A stretch of 64,000 bases of DNA from Copromyces sp. CBS 386.78 (lineage: Eukaryota > Ascomycota > Sordariomycetes > Sordariales > Sordariaceae): assembly GCA_030685235.1 (NCBI GenBank), contig MU839138.1, forward strand, positions 124,001 through 188,000, read 5' to 3'. The position numbers and the translations under genes were made by a program. This document shows, one piece after another, positions 39,366 to 51,601 of the stretch. The notes below the pieces were generated by a model. It ran no database searches. It saw only the letters and a program-made list of their open reading frames with translations, and was not told the DNA's origin. The first letter of the stretch is position 1. Each line of letters begins with the position of its first letter.

Positions 39366-40636
39366 TTCTAAAATTTATTATTTTTAAATGCGAAGGGAAT
39401 AATTTCGAAAGATAAAATAATATAATGCAATTAACGGGAATAATTGTTATAGAAGAGAATATAAATATTGAAATAAATACAAATTAAGATAATATTTATC
39501 CTATTATAGTAAATCTTGAGTTTACATCTTTTTATAACTTTAAGTAATTAACTGCCTTATAATACTTATATGCTAGTTCTCTCTCGTCTTTTAATATGTA
39601 TACGACCGTTTATTTTTTATTAGTACCCCTTTAAGCGCCAATTTAAATTCGGTCCTTTATAGCTCCTATACTACCGAATAATTCTATATTTTAGGCTTGG
39701 CTTTAAGGTTATTTAGAATAGAAATATTTATACCTTTTTTATTAATTTAAATTGTTAGAAGAATAGGATGCAAATAATTACGGTTAAGGATTTCAGAATA
39801 ATTCTAATAATTGTTAATCCCGACTATTCTATTTAAACTATATTATATAATATAATTATTATTCTAGTATTAAAATAATTTAATATTAGAAATTATTTAC
39901 GGCTTCCTATTATTTCTATATAATTACTTTTCGAACTTAATTCTTTTACTTCGATTAATAATTTACAATACCTATACTCTATTAGCGATTATAATTTCGG
40001 CGATAGGAGAGTACGTAGAATATTTGTATAGAGATTCGACGGCGAAATAATTGAAGAAAATAACTTTTAAAAAATCGTTTTATTAGTCGAATAGGTTTTT
40101 ACCGATTATAATTATAGGTAACGAAGACTTTTATAGGAACGGGAAGAGTATTTATATATAGAAGTTAAACTGCTATTTCTATTATTTTAAGTATAATATA
40201 ATAGGAGAAATAACGTTATTTGTACTTAGGGTAGCCGTTTGGGTATTTATAATTAATATTTAGTATATACTATTCGGGGGGTTCGAATTAATAGGATTAA
40301 ATGCGAATATTTAGTCGAATAGGTAGGCTATTATAATTATATTTAGGAGGATAAAGTGAATATAAATTTAGATTTATTATTTATGTATAAAGAGAATTAA
40401 AGTTTAGGTAGAGCCTAAATAATATTAACTATCGGTTATTATTATTCTATAATCGTATTTTATTTCCCGCCGTTTTAATATAGTTTTATAACGCTCTTTT
40501 AAATATATTCTTATAATATTCTAAATAGAATTCTAGGGTATCTACTTTTTCGTTATTATAGGGCAAGAAGTCTACGAATGTAGCACGGCCGAGGGCTAGC
40601 GGTTAATACTTATTATTATTTTTATAGGTGCAAGCC
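39366..40636. repeat. RIP-eroded AT-rich DNA, nothing recognised
   Basis: RIP composition returns. No frame or RNA gene recognised. It may contain the eroded 5' part of the transposase that follows. Confidence 0.5.
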
Positions 40637-41116
40637 TCTAAGGACAATGGTTTCCCGACGAAATGGACGACGAACTCAAGGCTTGGAAATAAGATAGCTC
40701 CCTTTGTTAATCGTAATTTTAGGACACGTCACACTACGGCAGCCAAGGCCCTCGATACTAAGAACGCTCAGGTCGTTGCACTATATTATTAAGTTCACTA
40801 TCTACAGACTGAGCTGGCCTCCCAGAAGCCTAGAACTAAAAGGAAGGTTAAAGAAGGGGGTAATGATAGATTTGCACGTATAGAGGAGATTATAGAGGCC
40901 CAGAAAGTATCACAGAAACCCCCCAAGCGCCAGAGGGTTACCAAGGTAATAGAGGCTGTAAACCCAGTGTCATCGCTATACAATGGCTCTCGTTGTACGG
41001 AATTGATAGGAATCACCGGGGATAATGCCCGCTTCGCCGCTATATCCGTATCGTACTTGCTTTCGGTCGCTTTTTCAATAACGGTAGGAATATTATTACG
41101 CGATTCTATAGATTAA
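40637..41116 (+). pseudogene. C-terminus of a Fot/pogo-type (Tc1/mariner) transposase, broken
   Basis: One plus frame reads KDNGFPTKWTTNS, then ARHTT-like RTRHTTAAKALDTKN, a TAA at 40,790 (consistent with CAA), then TELASQKPRTKRKVKEGGN, DRFARIEEIIEAQ and KPPKRQRV, staying open to 41,116. The order of a helical segment with leucines and charged residues, a basic KRKKV-like patch, then 'RFA.I..I..AQ' is what I know from the C-terminal tail of Fot1/pogo-like transposases of filamentous fungi. The CENP-B and DDE domains are absent or eroded upstream. GC content is normal here, so this piece is only lightly RIPed. Confidence 0.65.
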
Positions 41117-41174
41117 TTGCGTTTACAATAGTATTTATAGCACTTATTGTATAAAATTTATAGTATTAATTTAT

Positions 41175-41445
41175 ATATTCGGGATCCGAATCCCGCTATT
41201 TATACTACGGCGGACTTAATTAAAAATAAAAATTAGTAGAAAAAATAATAATATAGCTACGGTTAATATTACTTATTTTAAATATAACGTCTAGCCTTAT
41301 AAAATTACCCTATATACTATCCTCGGGTTAAATAAGTATTAGAAATTTAATAAGGTCTTCGTTGGGTAGGTTTTGTAGTTCGCTAAATTATTTCCTTTAA
41401 AATACTTTTTCTTTAAATTCTCTTTTACCCTAAATAGAAAATAGA
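41175..41445 (+). repeat. Dispersed repeat family C, copy 2
   Basis: Direct partner of 19,515-19,925, lacking about 130 bp present there. It lies shortly after the transposase fragment, so it may belong to the same element, but no equivalent transposase text was recognised beside copy 1. Confidence 0.6.
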
Positions 41446-42059
41446 AATTTATTACTTACTTTACTTAATAATATTAGGCTTTTATACCGAATAATTATAA
41501 TACGGAAGGTTTCGATACTTTTATCTAAAAACTTTTTTAAAATTTTTAATATAAATTTATTATTAAACCTAAAGGGTAAAAAGTAGAAAAGCTTATTATA
41601 TTTTTCTACTATCTTTATAATCTTCTAAATTTAAAATATTTTTATTATAAATACCTTCCGCGCTATAAGAATATTTTCGATATTACAATTTACTAATATA
41701 ATTAATATACAACTTCTATTTATTCGATATCGATATTAACTTTCTTTTATAATTTTAGAAAGCCGAAAATTGGCTAATATACCTAAAATAATATATAAAA
41801 TACTAAAATTTTGTACTTTTCGTCGTAAATTATTATAGTATTTAATAATTAATAATTCGTTTATAGGCTTTTTCGAGGCGAACGAGCTTTTTAATATATC
41901 GTCCGTACTATTTTAAACATATACGATTAATATAAACCGTAAGATCGTATTATAATTTATCGTTAAATTTACGAATCGACAATTTAATTCAATATCGGTA
42001 TCGGTATTAATATTATTATCGCTATTCTAATTACTATTCTCGTTATTACTATATTTTTA
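41446..42059. repeat. RIP-eroded AT-rich DNA, nothing recognised
   Basis: TA-rich with no followable frame. Confidence 0.5.
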
Positions 42060-42515
42060 ATAGTTATATTGCGCTTGGTACTATTATTCGTCGTATTCTT
42101 AATTATATTAGTAATTATCTTCGTCTTCGTCCTCCTCTTTATCCTCCTCTTTATTATCCTCTTAATTATCGTTTTGTTCCTACTGTTGATCGTGCTCCTA
42201 ATTATATTAGTAATCGTGTACTTCGTTCTCCTCGTCGTCCTCCTCGTCTTCCTCCTCTTCCTCCTCCTCCTCCTCGTCTTCCTCCTCCTCCTCCTCCTCC
42301 TCGTCGTCTTCTTAATTATCTTATTATTCCTATTACTAATCGTGCCGCTGAATATACCCCTTATTATCCTCCTTATTTTATTACTTATTTTACTACTTAT
42401 CCTATTATTTATTCTACTCTTTATTATTTTAATAGTACTTCGGTTTAATATTATTATTACCGGCAGTATTATTAATACTTCGGAACTAATAAATATTTTA
42501 CTTTTTTTTATATAA
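42060..42515. repeat. Pyrimidine-rich trinucleotide low-complexity tract
   Basis: A long C/T-rich tract whose centre (about 42,225-42,305) is CCT/CGT/CTT-type triplets. The plus strand has a long Leu/Ile/Val frame made purely by composition. On the minus strand the same triplets read as Glu/Asp runs, so this could be the decayed acidic segment of a protein; nothing flanking supports that. Confidence 0.7.
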
Positions 42516-43587
42516 TAAAGTAATAGCGTTTACTTTTTATTTTTTCGTCGGGGGTTTATTAAAAAACTTTTTAAAATTATTATACAATAAATTATATAGT
42601 AAAGCGGTAGCATTTATTTTCTATTTTTTCGTCGGGGGTTTATTAGGAAGTTTTTCGAAATTATTATAAAATAAATTATATAACCCGTTTCGCGGATAAA
42701 CAACCTACCCAAATAGAATTACCTATTACTAAATAGGGTATAATTAATTATAATAGTAAGAAATAGGGTTTAATTAAAAATTATATAATATTATTATAGT
42801 CGTATTATAATTAAATCGCTAGGGCTAGCGTAAATAATATTAAATTTAATTCTTTCTTAGTATAGCCTCTCTAAATTTATTATAATATTTAAATATTATA
42901 TAAATTAATTGTATTTATAGAGCGGAAATTTAATCGTAAATATCCTTTCGAATTTAATAGTATTATCCGGGTTAATTATTATCTAAAACTTCCACCTATA
43001 AATATTTAAATTATAGGAATATAAATAAATATCTTTATAATAGAAAATAATTCTTGAACTACGTTCGCCTATATATATATATAAAATATTAATTCTAAAG
43101 AGGTTACTAAATATTAAAAATACGCCGGATATAAAAAATAATATAAATAGTATTTTAAAAATTTTAAAAGAGCCGACGTAGTAGGGTATAGTATTTTAAA
43201 GAAAAAATTTAATAGTATTCTAATAGAATTATTTAGCTTCGTTATTTATAAACGAATTGAAGTCGAAATCGAAATTAGTAAAAATTAGTATTTTCGAATA
43301 ATTAAAGTATAGCTATAAAAACCCGTTATCGTCCCGATCGTATTGGACCGTATATTATATATAATTTAGAAATAATCGAATTCGTTTAGTAAATTCTTTC
43401 TAATTAATTCCCAAATTTGCGATAAATACGCGGATTTTCCTACGAAAATAGGGATTTCTTTCGAATTCGCCAAATTTAACTATGAGGTTAGGTCCGAGGT
43501 CGTTTTTGGTTAATAGTTTGAAGGTATAATATTTAAAAGTTAGGGTAGGATAAGGATTAGTAGTATTGGTTAAATATAGTATCGATA
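42516..43587. repeat. RIP-eroded AT-rich DNA with a short direct duplication
   Basis: Near the start, 'ctttttattttttcgtcgggggtttatta' and 'attttctattttttcgtcgggggtttatta' (about 42,530 and 42,613) form an approximately 83-bp-period direct repeat. The rest is unassigned. Confidence 0.55.
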
Positions 43588-43652
43588 GTAGGGATAGTAG
43601 GGATATTAAGGATATTGAGGATATTAAAGATATTAAGGATATTAAGGATGTA
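43588..43652 (+). repeat. 9-bp minisatellite
   Basis: About six degenerate tandem copies of 'aggatatta' with G/A transitions between units. Confidence 0.8.
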
Positions 43653-43951
43653 ATTGTTAATTCGTTAAATTTATTATCGATACGATTTAAGACCTTAAAA
43701 ACTTATTGGATAGTACTAGAAATAACGTCAGTTTAAATAGAAGAAAAAGAGGGAGTAGATTCTTACGAATTAATTTTAATAAAATTATAAAGGTATTAGA
43801 TTTAGAGTTTAATTAATTCAATTTCGCTCTTAAACGTTTTTATTTTAAAATAGTTTAAATTAAAAACGGAAGAAAGGATAATAGTTGTATATAGTAGGAA
43901 GATACGGAAATAATATTAATATAAAAAGAGTAAGTAAAGAATTTAACGATA

Positions 43952-44217
43952 AAGCTTAATAAACTTATAAATATTATTCTTACTAGTAATAATAAACGCC
44001 GCCGTTGAATAAGTAAATTAGACTATCCTATTTTAAATATTAAAATGTAAGGCAATTTTTAATAAGGGTATTAAATTTATTTATCGGTCCGGACCGACGA
44101 AAAAGCTTAGTAAATTTATAATTATCGCTCTTACCGGTAATATTAAACGCCGCCGTTAAATAAGTAAATCCGACCGTCCTATTTAACTATTAAAATATAG
44201 GGCAACTCTTATTAATT
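43952..44217 (-). repeat. 151-bp-period tandem pair of repeat family D
   Basis: Two colinear blocks (43,952-44,066 and 44,103-44,217) share 'aagctta(a/g)taaa', 'aaacgccgccgtt(g/a)aataagtaaat' and 'ggcaa'. Both correspond to the reverse complement of 38,755-38,945. Repeat D therefore occurs here as a tandem, RIPed, inverted pair. Confidence 0.65.
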
Positions 44218-45180
44218 AGCTTAGAACTATATATAGGGAAACTAGTTAAGGCTACGAAATAAGAAAATATTTAATCTATTAGTCCGAATTTAACGTCCGG
44301 GGTATATAATAATATAATCCGTATACCTATTAATTCATCCGTATATAAGCCCTACTCTTTTCTCTATATTTAAGTATTTAACCGCCCTAATTACTTTTTC
44401 GTTTATAACCCGCTCTTTAAATTATATATATTATAAAACCTTCGAATATTCTGTATAAAACTCCTTTATATTCTTATTCTTCTTCTCCTCTTTAAATTAC
44501 TTTTAACGAATATAATTATTATCCTATTTTACTTTCTCTAATTAAACCGCTAATTAATTATTTTCCTAACCTATTATTCTTAACGTTTTAACTGTCCGTC
44601 AATCTAATAATTAATTATATAATAAAATTAAATGCAATATTTTACGAAACGCAACCTTCGGCCCCTTTTATAATTGCATTTTAAAAATATTATTATTATC
44701 GCTATAATGGATCAGGCTTATACGCTTGTCTTCGATTAAGAATAAATTATCCAAAACTATTCTATTGGTATAAGTTTAAATACCTTCTATACTTTATTCG
44801 AATTAGTCTATAAAAATAAGAATATTTCCTATCTTATACTAAACGTACTTAATTAATTAGGTTAATAAAATAAGTAAAATAGGCCTATATTACTTAAATA
44901 CCTATTTAATTACTATTTAAATTTGTAAAATCTTACGCTTAAATTTCTATCGATAATTATAATCCTCCGTACTACCTCTCTTCTATATTCGAATATAGGC
45001 CGTAATAATTTTTTTAATAATCTATTAAAATTTATTTCCGCCCTTAATTCTAATTACTTCGATTCGGACTAATTCTAACCGTTTTTCAATACAATTTTTA
45101 CTAATAAGCCTAACGATAAAATTTAAGACCGAATTTACTATACCGTTACCAAATCTACCCCGCCTCCCTGACTAATAGTA
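44218..45180. repeat. RIP-eroded DNA upstream of the kinase pseudogene
   Basis: AT-rich. It probably contains the lost N-terminal end and promoter of the FunK1 copy, but no start codon can be assigned. Confidence 0.5.
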
Positions 45181-47127
45181 TTTTCCTTTCTTTAAATTCT
45201 AAAGTCTATTAATACGAATAATATCGTAAATTCTTCCGAATATCACAAATATATAAATATAATCCTTAAAAATAAATTCGGTACTATATACGTTGACCTT
45301 CCTAACTTCTATAATATTTTTATTAGTTAAGTAAAGGGTTTAAAAATAATATTAGAAGCCGTCTTCAATAAGTATATAGAAAATAACGAACTACTCTTCT
45401 ATAATAATTAGCGCGGGTAGCCGATAAATACGAATTAAAACCGTATCCTAAACTAATTTGTAAAATTAAACGAGAAATTAGCAATATTTATAAAAGAATA
45501 CAATCCGAATCGGATATAAACGCCTTAACGAAGGCTACTAATATAACCCAATAAACGGATCTTCGGTTCAATAACGGAACGTAAATTAGATATCAATTTC
45601 GTAAATAATTCAAAAGTTAAAAAGGATATTTAATAGCGCTAATCGCATATCTTCGTACCGGGCGAACTAAAGAACAATCCTTCTACTAATATAATATTAA
45701 ATATATAATTCGATTTCGGGAAATATATAAAGGAAATATTCATTACTTAAAATACGTAGGACAATTATCGCTTCGTTTTAAAATTTACTATCTATAAATT
45801 ATTTATAAGGATATAGGAATTTAATTAATTCGGGGCTATTGCATCTAAACAATTCGATATTAATATAGAAGGCTTATAATTCGTATTAATAGTCCTCGTA
45901 TTTCTCTAAATAAGTAAGGAGGAATTTAAATTCGATTTATTTATTATAAAGGAAAATAATAAATAGGTCGTCTAAATTAAAAAGAATAATTCAATAGAGT
46001 ATTTTATTATTAATAAAATAATATTATACGTATATTATATATCCGGCCGGGCAACGACCTACTAGAAAGCCTATTCCGAAGGAAATTTATAAACGCTACT
46101 AATTATTAAAGATTTTTAATAATACCCTAAATGTAATGAAGAAAGGGAACTACTACGAAACGCGACTAATAAAGGGGTAGTAAACGTAGTTCAATACTAT
46201 TACTACGAAATAGTTTAAATACGCGGAATTAATAATAATATTTAAAATAACGTTCAAAGAAGAATAAATATTAATACGGCGAAGAATTATAGGCCGGAAC
46301 GCTCAACGCCGCTAATTAGGATGGTTATAGCCAATATTTCGTAAAAAGGCCGTAATATTAATATAATAGGTAAAAAATAGTTATTTAACTAAACTAATAC
46401 CACTTTACCCTCTAATAAACAATCTTATACAATTTAAATTAATAGTAATATATTACTAAATCGGGTATATTAGCGAATTATTATTTATAATTATAATTAA
46501 CCTATTTATAAAATAAATTCCTGAACGGCCTTACTTACTATATTGAAAAGTTATATTAACGGATACAAATCCCTATAGAAAGAGATTAACCTCTTTTATA
46601 AAAATATTTCTATTAATAACCTTATAATTAATAAGGATAATAATAACCTTTTTTAACTTTCGTTCTTAATCGACCTAGACTTTACTATTAAAAAGGAACG
46701 AAAAAGTACTTCCGGAACAAAAGGTATAACTAATACTAAGGCGTTTATAGTAATTGGGGTCCTTTTGGGCGAATAATATTCCTTTATATACAATTTCGAA
46801 TTATTCTTTTAAATCCTATTTTAAATTTATATCTACTACGACGGGCTAAATAAAAGTAAGGTTATTAACGAATTTAATTAATAAAATTATATTAGCCTTA
46901 TAAAATTAATAAAGGAGAAAAAGGGGTAAATAATTTATAAAAAGGATTTTATTAAATTTATAAAAAAATACTTTACGCTATACTACTAACTATTAATACC
47001 TTAGGTTAATAGACTATAGAAAGTAGTATTTTTAAATAGTAGGAAGTAGGAAAAAGAGGACGAAGGATTATATAATCGGATGAGGGGGATTCTTGGGGAA
47101 GCCCGAAAAGATCTAAAAGTATTATAG
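45181..47127 (+). pseudogene. FunK1-type fungal protein kinase, near full-length, destroyed by RIP
   Basis: One plus frame follows the FunK1 family consensus for about 640 codons, broken only by TAA, TAG and one TGA. In order: N-terminal region (FGTIYVDLPNFYN; DINFVNNSKVKKDI; HIFVPGELKNNP; GAIASKQFDIN), the kinase N-lobe with SGRATTY and LLIIKDF (Lys as in the ATP-binding strand), RNATNKGVVNVVQYY, then KNYRPERSTPL, the catalytic loop NISINNLIIN, and the FunK1-style metal motif LIDLD in place of DFG. Then come TKAFIVIGVLLGE (APE-like segment), a mutated 'HDLESFFWVLFW' block, and a C-terminal GLYNRMRGILGEARKD. The HRD aspartate is now Asn (AAT) and His/Cys residues have become Tyr, so the enzyme is dead. 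FunK1 genes are typically multicopy, which explains RIP. The stop is at 47,125-47,127, although the text may continue through it. Confidence 0.9.
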
Positions 47128-47900
47128 AGAAATAGTTTCGCGAATTAATATAATTAATAGAAAGAATTATATACAATAATCTACGTACACGGCTTCCAGC
47201 TCCTCCCCACTTGCCCAACTCAACCAAAAGGCCGATTGGAGTAGCATACAAATTGTAAATAAGTTAAACGACAACGAACGAGTCAATAATGATTGTATAT
47301 TGTATAGAGTAGAGGTTAGACTGGGCAAGTCTAGAAGTCTAAAAGTAGGGCAAGGGAGGTCCTTGTGCGGTGGGGCTATGGCTGGTGAAGGGTGCCATAG
47401 CTGGCCGCACGTGACACGGGACACCTCCAACACAAACAGCCAAGTCATTCAAGAAATAGAGCCGGGTTTTGACGTCTAATGCCCACGGGCGAAGTATTTG
47501 ATACTTAGGTACACATAGAATATACGTCTTGCTCTCTCTATTTCCATCCAAGAAACGTATCTTAGACATTAGAAACGGCGCTATATTCAATTTATATAAT
47601 TAAAGGGAGGTTTGTTTATAAACTCTGTCCTCCGGGACGAAATGTTTTGTCGGCTTGAGAAGGGATCCTTGGATGTTCGCAACATTTACATCCCGTTCCC
47701 ATTCTTAGAATAACGACCTGACAGCCAGCCACCAGCTCGACGAGAGTCGGTACACTCGCGAGTTACCTATTCTTGACCTCCGCACTAAATCTCAGGTACA
47801 CATACATATCCTCAGTTAGTGCCCTCTGTCCCGACGACCTCTTTGTAGCCTTCTTCTGAGGCCGCCTAGAGCGCCGTACTATAGAATCTACCTTAATAAA
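47128..47900. other. Normal-composition island downstream of FunK1
   Basis: CA and TG are common again from about 47,190. Three overlapping minus-strand open frames (47,006-47,590) shadow one another and none has a recognised domain. The first ~80 bp are shared with 35,218-35,300, so this is the 3' flank of the FunK1 repeat unit. Farther on, near 47,810-47,900, the plus strand reads briefly as protein (SSVSALCPDDLFVAFF) but cannot be followed. Confidence 0.4.
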
Positions 47901-49664
47901 ACGTCTAACTATACTGCGGTAGCAGTAGAGGACCGTCGCTAGGCTCGAGAATTACTCCTCGAAATTACGAAATCGCTAAAGTAGTAGGGTAGGTCTATCC
48001 CTAACGAATTAATTCGGACCACTGCCCCCAATAAATCTAAGTCTAAATTAGAAACGAAAAAAAAAAAGCAAAAACGGAAGAGGATATAGTTAGAATTTAA
48101 TAAATAGTATTCGAATATTAAAAGAGGCTAAGAAGTAAATTACAATCCTAAGTCGGATCGAAAAAAAAGAAGACGTTGGACCGACGTTCGACAAATTAAT
48201 AAAGTAATTTAAAGAAATTGCTAAAGCCCTTATCCCTTACCGAAAGAAAAGCCGGGGTCGAATAATAGATTAATAGAACTTAAAAATTAAAAGGGCGACT
48301 AAAAACGCGCAATAAAAATAATAGGCTTAGAAGGCGGAACGGATGTTATTTTAGTAAATAAAAATATTAAGCTGCGTTTATATTATAAATAATACGTAAT
48401 TTATATTAATAATAAACTTCGGGTTACCCTTAGATAAATAATTTTAATAAATAGTTAAAGTATAATTAATAAATAATTTATATCCGTCGAAATCTCTTCC
48501 GTTAATAATTATAAAAACTTTACCGCCTTTCAAATCTACCGACTTTACGCCCGCAATATCTTCGTTACCAAAAGCTATAAAAATATTCTCCGTATTATAA
48601 AATAATTTTACGTCTTCCTATCTATTATAAACATTAGGTATAAATAAAACGGACCTAATACTTAAAACCGACTTCGTAACTACTTCGCAATATTTTTCTT
48701 CTTAAATTTTATTTTAGAACTTTATAAAATTCGTTATAATTATATTCTATAAATACTAGCCTACTTTTATTTTAGCGACTTCGTACTTTAAAATATTTAA
48801 TAAAGCAATTTGTAGCGTTATACCTATACGTTTTAAAACTTTTTTTTTACAATAATATTCTCAACTTCGAAATTAATTAAACGCTCTAATATCTTAACCG
48901 TATTAATATTAATAATTAAAAAGGTATTAATTAATGTAATAATCTTAACTTTCTTAAAAAGCCTTACTAAGGGTAATTTAATTATAAGGGAAATATTGGA
49001 AGTAATTTATTCGGTTACCCTAGGGTAAACGAATTTAATTTCCTTTATATAATTAATTTAAAATACGAATCTTATCTTTAATATTCCGAAAATTGTACTA
49101 ACCCTAATACTAACTACACTTTAATATAGTAGACTCTTTTCCTTTATTAATATAATTTTGCTCCATTTCACTAGTATTAATATTCTACCTTATTTATAGG
49201 CCACCCTCTCTCTCCCTCTACTTATCCTATAAATTATATTCTTCCTTAGCTCTTAGACGGAAGGGAAAATATAATTTCCAAACCGGTTTTAATCTATATC
49301 GTATAATATTTAAAATACAAGAATAATAATAGCGATATTTTGTAACCGTAATCCTATCCCAATTACAATACTAATTCCCAATTTAACCCCCGTTCAAAAA
49401 AATATTCTCAAAATATATCGACTAATATTATTCAAAATTTTAGCCAAAAATTCAAAAATATTAATAATAATTTGGGCGAACTCTAAATAAAAAGTAAATA
49501 TTTAATATATTATTAACTTCTTAAAGCCTATTCTTATTAGCGACTAATCTTCTAGAAAGTCGGATTTAATATTAGCTATTACCAATCTCAATCTTCCAAC
49601 GAACAATAGAAATTACAGACGTAGCCTTATTAATATTATTAATAAGTGCGGTAAACGTAAGAAA
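47901..49664. repeat. RIP-eroded AT-rich DNA with a basic, stop-ridden frame
   Basis: Around 48,035-48,250 a plus frame gives a Lys/Arg-rich text (SKSKLETKKKK, KSDRKKKKTLDRRS) with TAA/TAG breaks, probably the remnant of a nucleic-acid-binding protein from a mobile element. Farther on nothing was recognised. Confidence 0.35.
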
Positions 49665-49735
49665 TTTGCCAATAGGTTCCGGGTCCTTCAATTTAACAGT
49701 TATTCCTAACTGTAAAAGAAAGCCTTATTCAGGCT
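49665..49735 (+). repeat. Direct repeat G, copy 1
   Basis: 'tccttcaatttaacagttat...aagaaagcctt' matches 50,900-50,965 'tcctttagttcgacggtcat...aggaagcctt' with mainly transition differences. The surrounding frame (GSGSFNLTVIPNCKRKP) is open from 49,666 to 49,866 but unrecognised. Confidence 0.6.
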
Positions 49736-50034
49736 TACTTTTCATCTATTCCCCCCTAACTATTTTAGTCCGAAGTCTTGTCTTTTCGTATCTTTTTCGT
49801 CTAAAAGCTCGAACAAAAGGAAGTCCCCGCCAATTCTATAATACAAAGCTTTATATTCTACCCTAGTACCAGCTTATCGGAGCCTCTAGGAACCATTTAC
49901 TAAAAAAAGGGAAGGCTGGAAGGGCTAAGATACTAGCGCGTTAATTATCCAAAACCAAATGCAGTTGCTAATCCTAGCTTGGCCGCCACCTTACCAATAC
50001 CTTACAAACCCTCTAGGCCACCCTACCCTTCTAA

Positions 50035-50400
50035 GGGAGGATTCTTCCTAAGGATCGTTTCTTAAACTACGTTCAACCGCCCCCGACAACCTAACCGAAG
50101 AGGAATACCGCAAACCTATAGCGGCAACGACTACAATCACCTTAAACCCCGACGGTTTCTAAATTCAACTCCAACTTGAACTCGAACAATAATTGCAAAT
50201 TAAATCCGGCCTGAATGGCGTCAACCCTACGCCCGCTCCTAAGTATAAAAACCAAGCGGATCTTCCAAATAAGTTTTAAAATGAGGGCCCAGAAGACGAT
50301 TTCGTAGTCCAGCGAAATAAGCATATTACTATCGACTTGCCAGTATCGATTCTAATAAACCCAAAGTCGAAATTCCAAAGGGTCGATAAAAACGATATTA
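50035..50400 (+). pseudogene. Degraded glutamine/leucine-rich coding fragment
   Basis: A plus frame reads STAPDNLTEEEYRKPIAA, LNPDGF, a TAA, IQLQLELEQ, a TAA, LQIKSGLNGVNPTPAPKY, NQADLPNKF, a TAA, then GPEDDFVVQRNKHITIDL and FQRVDKNDIRAVGR. The stops all fit CAA-to-TAA. Normal composition around it shows light RIP. It has the feel of a Gag-like or LINE ORF1 protein; no diagnostic domain seen. Confidence 0.45.
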
Positions 50401-50835
50401 GGGCTGTGGGTAGGTTACTCCTAAGGAGTGAACTGCCTTGTCCCGGACTAGTGGTAATTCTCGGGGTAGGCTACTCCTAAGGAGTGAACTACCTTATCCC
50501 GGACCAGTGGTAGTTCTCGGCAGCTCCACAAGTAACCCTATATAGCAGGAGTTGGTCCCCTTCCCAAGTGGCCCTTAGGGTTAGGAATTACTAGAGGTAG
50601 GTAAGGTTAATAGAAGGGTAACGCCTTCTTTCGTCGATCACCGCTAGAGCCTGTCGGGCTATTATAGGAAGCTTGATCCCTCCGTTTCTTTATCTTTTCC
50701 GAATATTAGGGCTGTGGGTAGCTTACTCCAACAGCGTAAACTATCTTATCCCGGACCAGTAGTTGGTAGAAGGGTAGCATCTTCGTCCATCGATAGCTAC
50801 TAGAGCCTATCGGGCTATTATAAGAAGTCCGTTCC
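50401..50835 (+). repeat. Degenerate two-module repeat array
   Basis: Module 1 ('gggtagg(t/c)tactcctaaggagtgaact...ccggac(t/c)agtggta') occurs at 50,408-50,462, 50,463-50,518 and, more diverged, 50,715-50,768. Module 2 ('agaagggta...gctagagcct(g/a)tcgggctattata') occurs at 50,612-50,671 and 50,768-50,828. The order is 1-1-2-1-2. The 'ctcctaaggag' core of module 1 is an interrupted palindrome. Confidence 0.75.
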
Positions 50836-50899
50836 TCCGGCTACGGCGAACTTCAGGACTATACGTTAGTAGTGGGAAAGATAGTAGAAATCTGCTAAT

Positions 50900-50965
50900 A
50901 AATTCCAATTCCTTTAGTTCGACGGTCATTCCTAGCCGTAGAAGGAAGCCTTGTTTAGGTAGAAG
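50900..50965 (+). repeat. Direct repeat G, copy 2
   Basis: Partner of 49,665-49,735, 1.23 kb downstream in the same orientation. With copy 1 it brackets the degraded coding fragment and repeat array, like terminal repeats, but it is short. Confidence 0.55.
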
Positions 50966-51369
50966 GAAGGATAGCCTAAATATCGCTGCGTACGGGTCCT
51001 TCTAGGGAAATTGACCTTCGAAGGACTAGATAATCTCTTAGAATCCAAAGTTCTATTAAATTTCAATAAGGAATGCCTTCTATCTAATTAATATAATCGG
51101 CTATCTTTAATAAATTTTAAACGTCTTTAAGATATTTAGTATAATTCTTTTATCCCGTCCGCTTACTATTAAAGGATTTGGGTAATATTAACGCTAGATA
51201 TTTAAAAAAATAGTCTTATATATTAGGGGTACCCCTTAGAGAAGTAGGGAAATCCGTTAAAAAGTACCGATTAATATACCGGTTTAAAAATTATACTCTA
51301 CTTCGGAGCTTTACTTAAGAATTTCTATTAGGAAAAAAAGTAGAAAGTATTATTCTTTATTAAAGATAA
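50966..51369. other. Transition from normal composition to RIP DNA
   Basis: GC falls from about 51.07 kb onward. No gene recognised. Confidence 0.45.
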
Positions 51370-51601
51370 AGTAAGAAAGTTATACTAGTACGAACGATTC
51401 GGGTAGTAATTAACTAATAAAAAGAGAAATAAGAAAGTTCGTTTCACTTTAACTATATTTCGCGAGCTAAATAGGCTGCTTTAAAAGTAAGAAAATTATA
51501 CTAATACGAATAATTCGGGTAGCAACCAATTAATATAAGGAGAAATAAGAAGGCTCGTTTTATTTTAATTATATTTTGCGAATTAAAAATTCTTCGAATA
51601 A
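51370..51601 (+). repeat. 116-bp tandem duplication
   Basis: The units starting 'gtaagaaagttatactag' (51,371) and 'gtaagaaaattatactaa' (51,487) are colinear to their ends ('atatttcgcgag' and 'atattttgcgaa'). Nearly all differences are transitions. Confidence 0.8.

Noticed and set aside
42069..42515. 148-codon all-hydrophobic open frame (possible membrane protein)
   Set aside because: It is produced wholly by a CCT/CTT/TTA-type pyrimidine repeat. There is no start context, no domain, and the flanks are RIP DNA.
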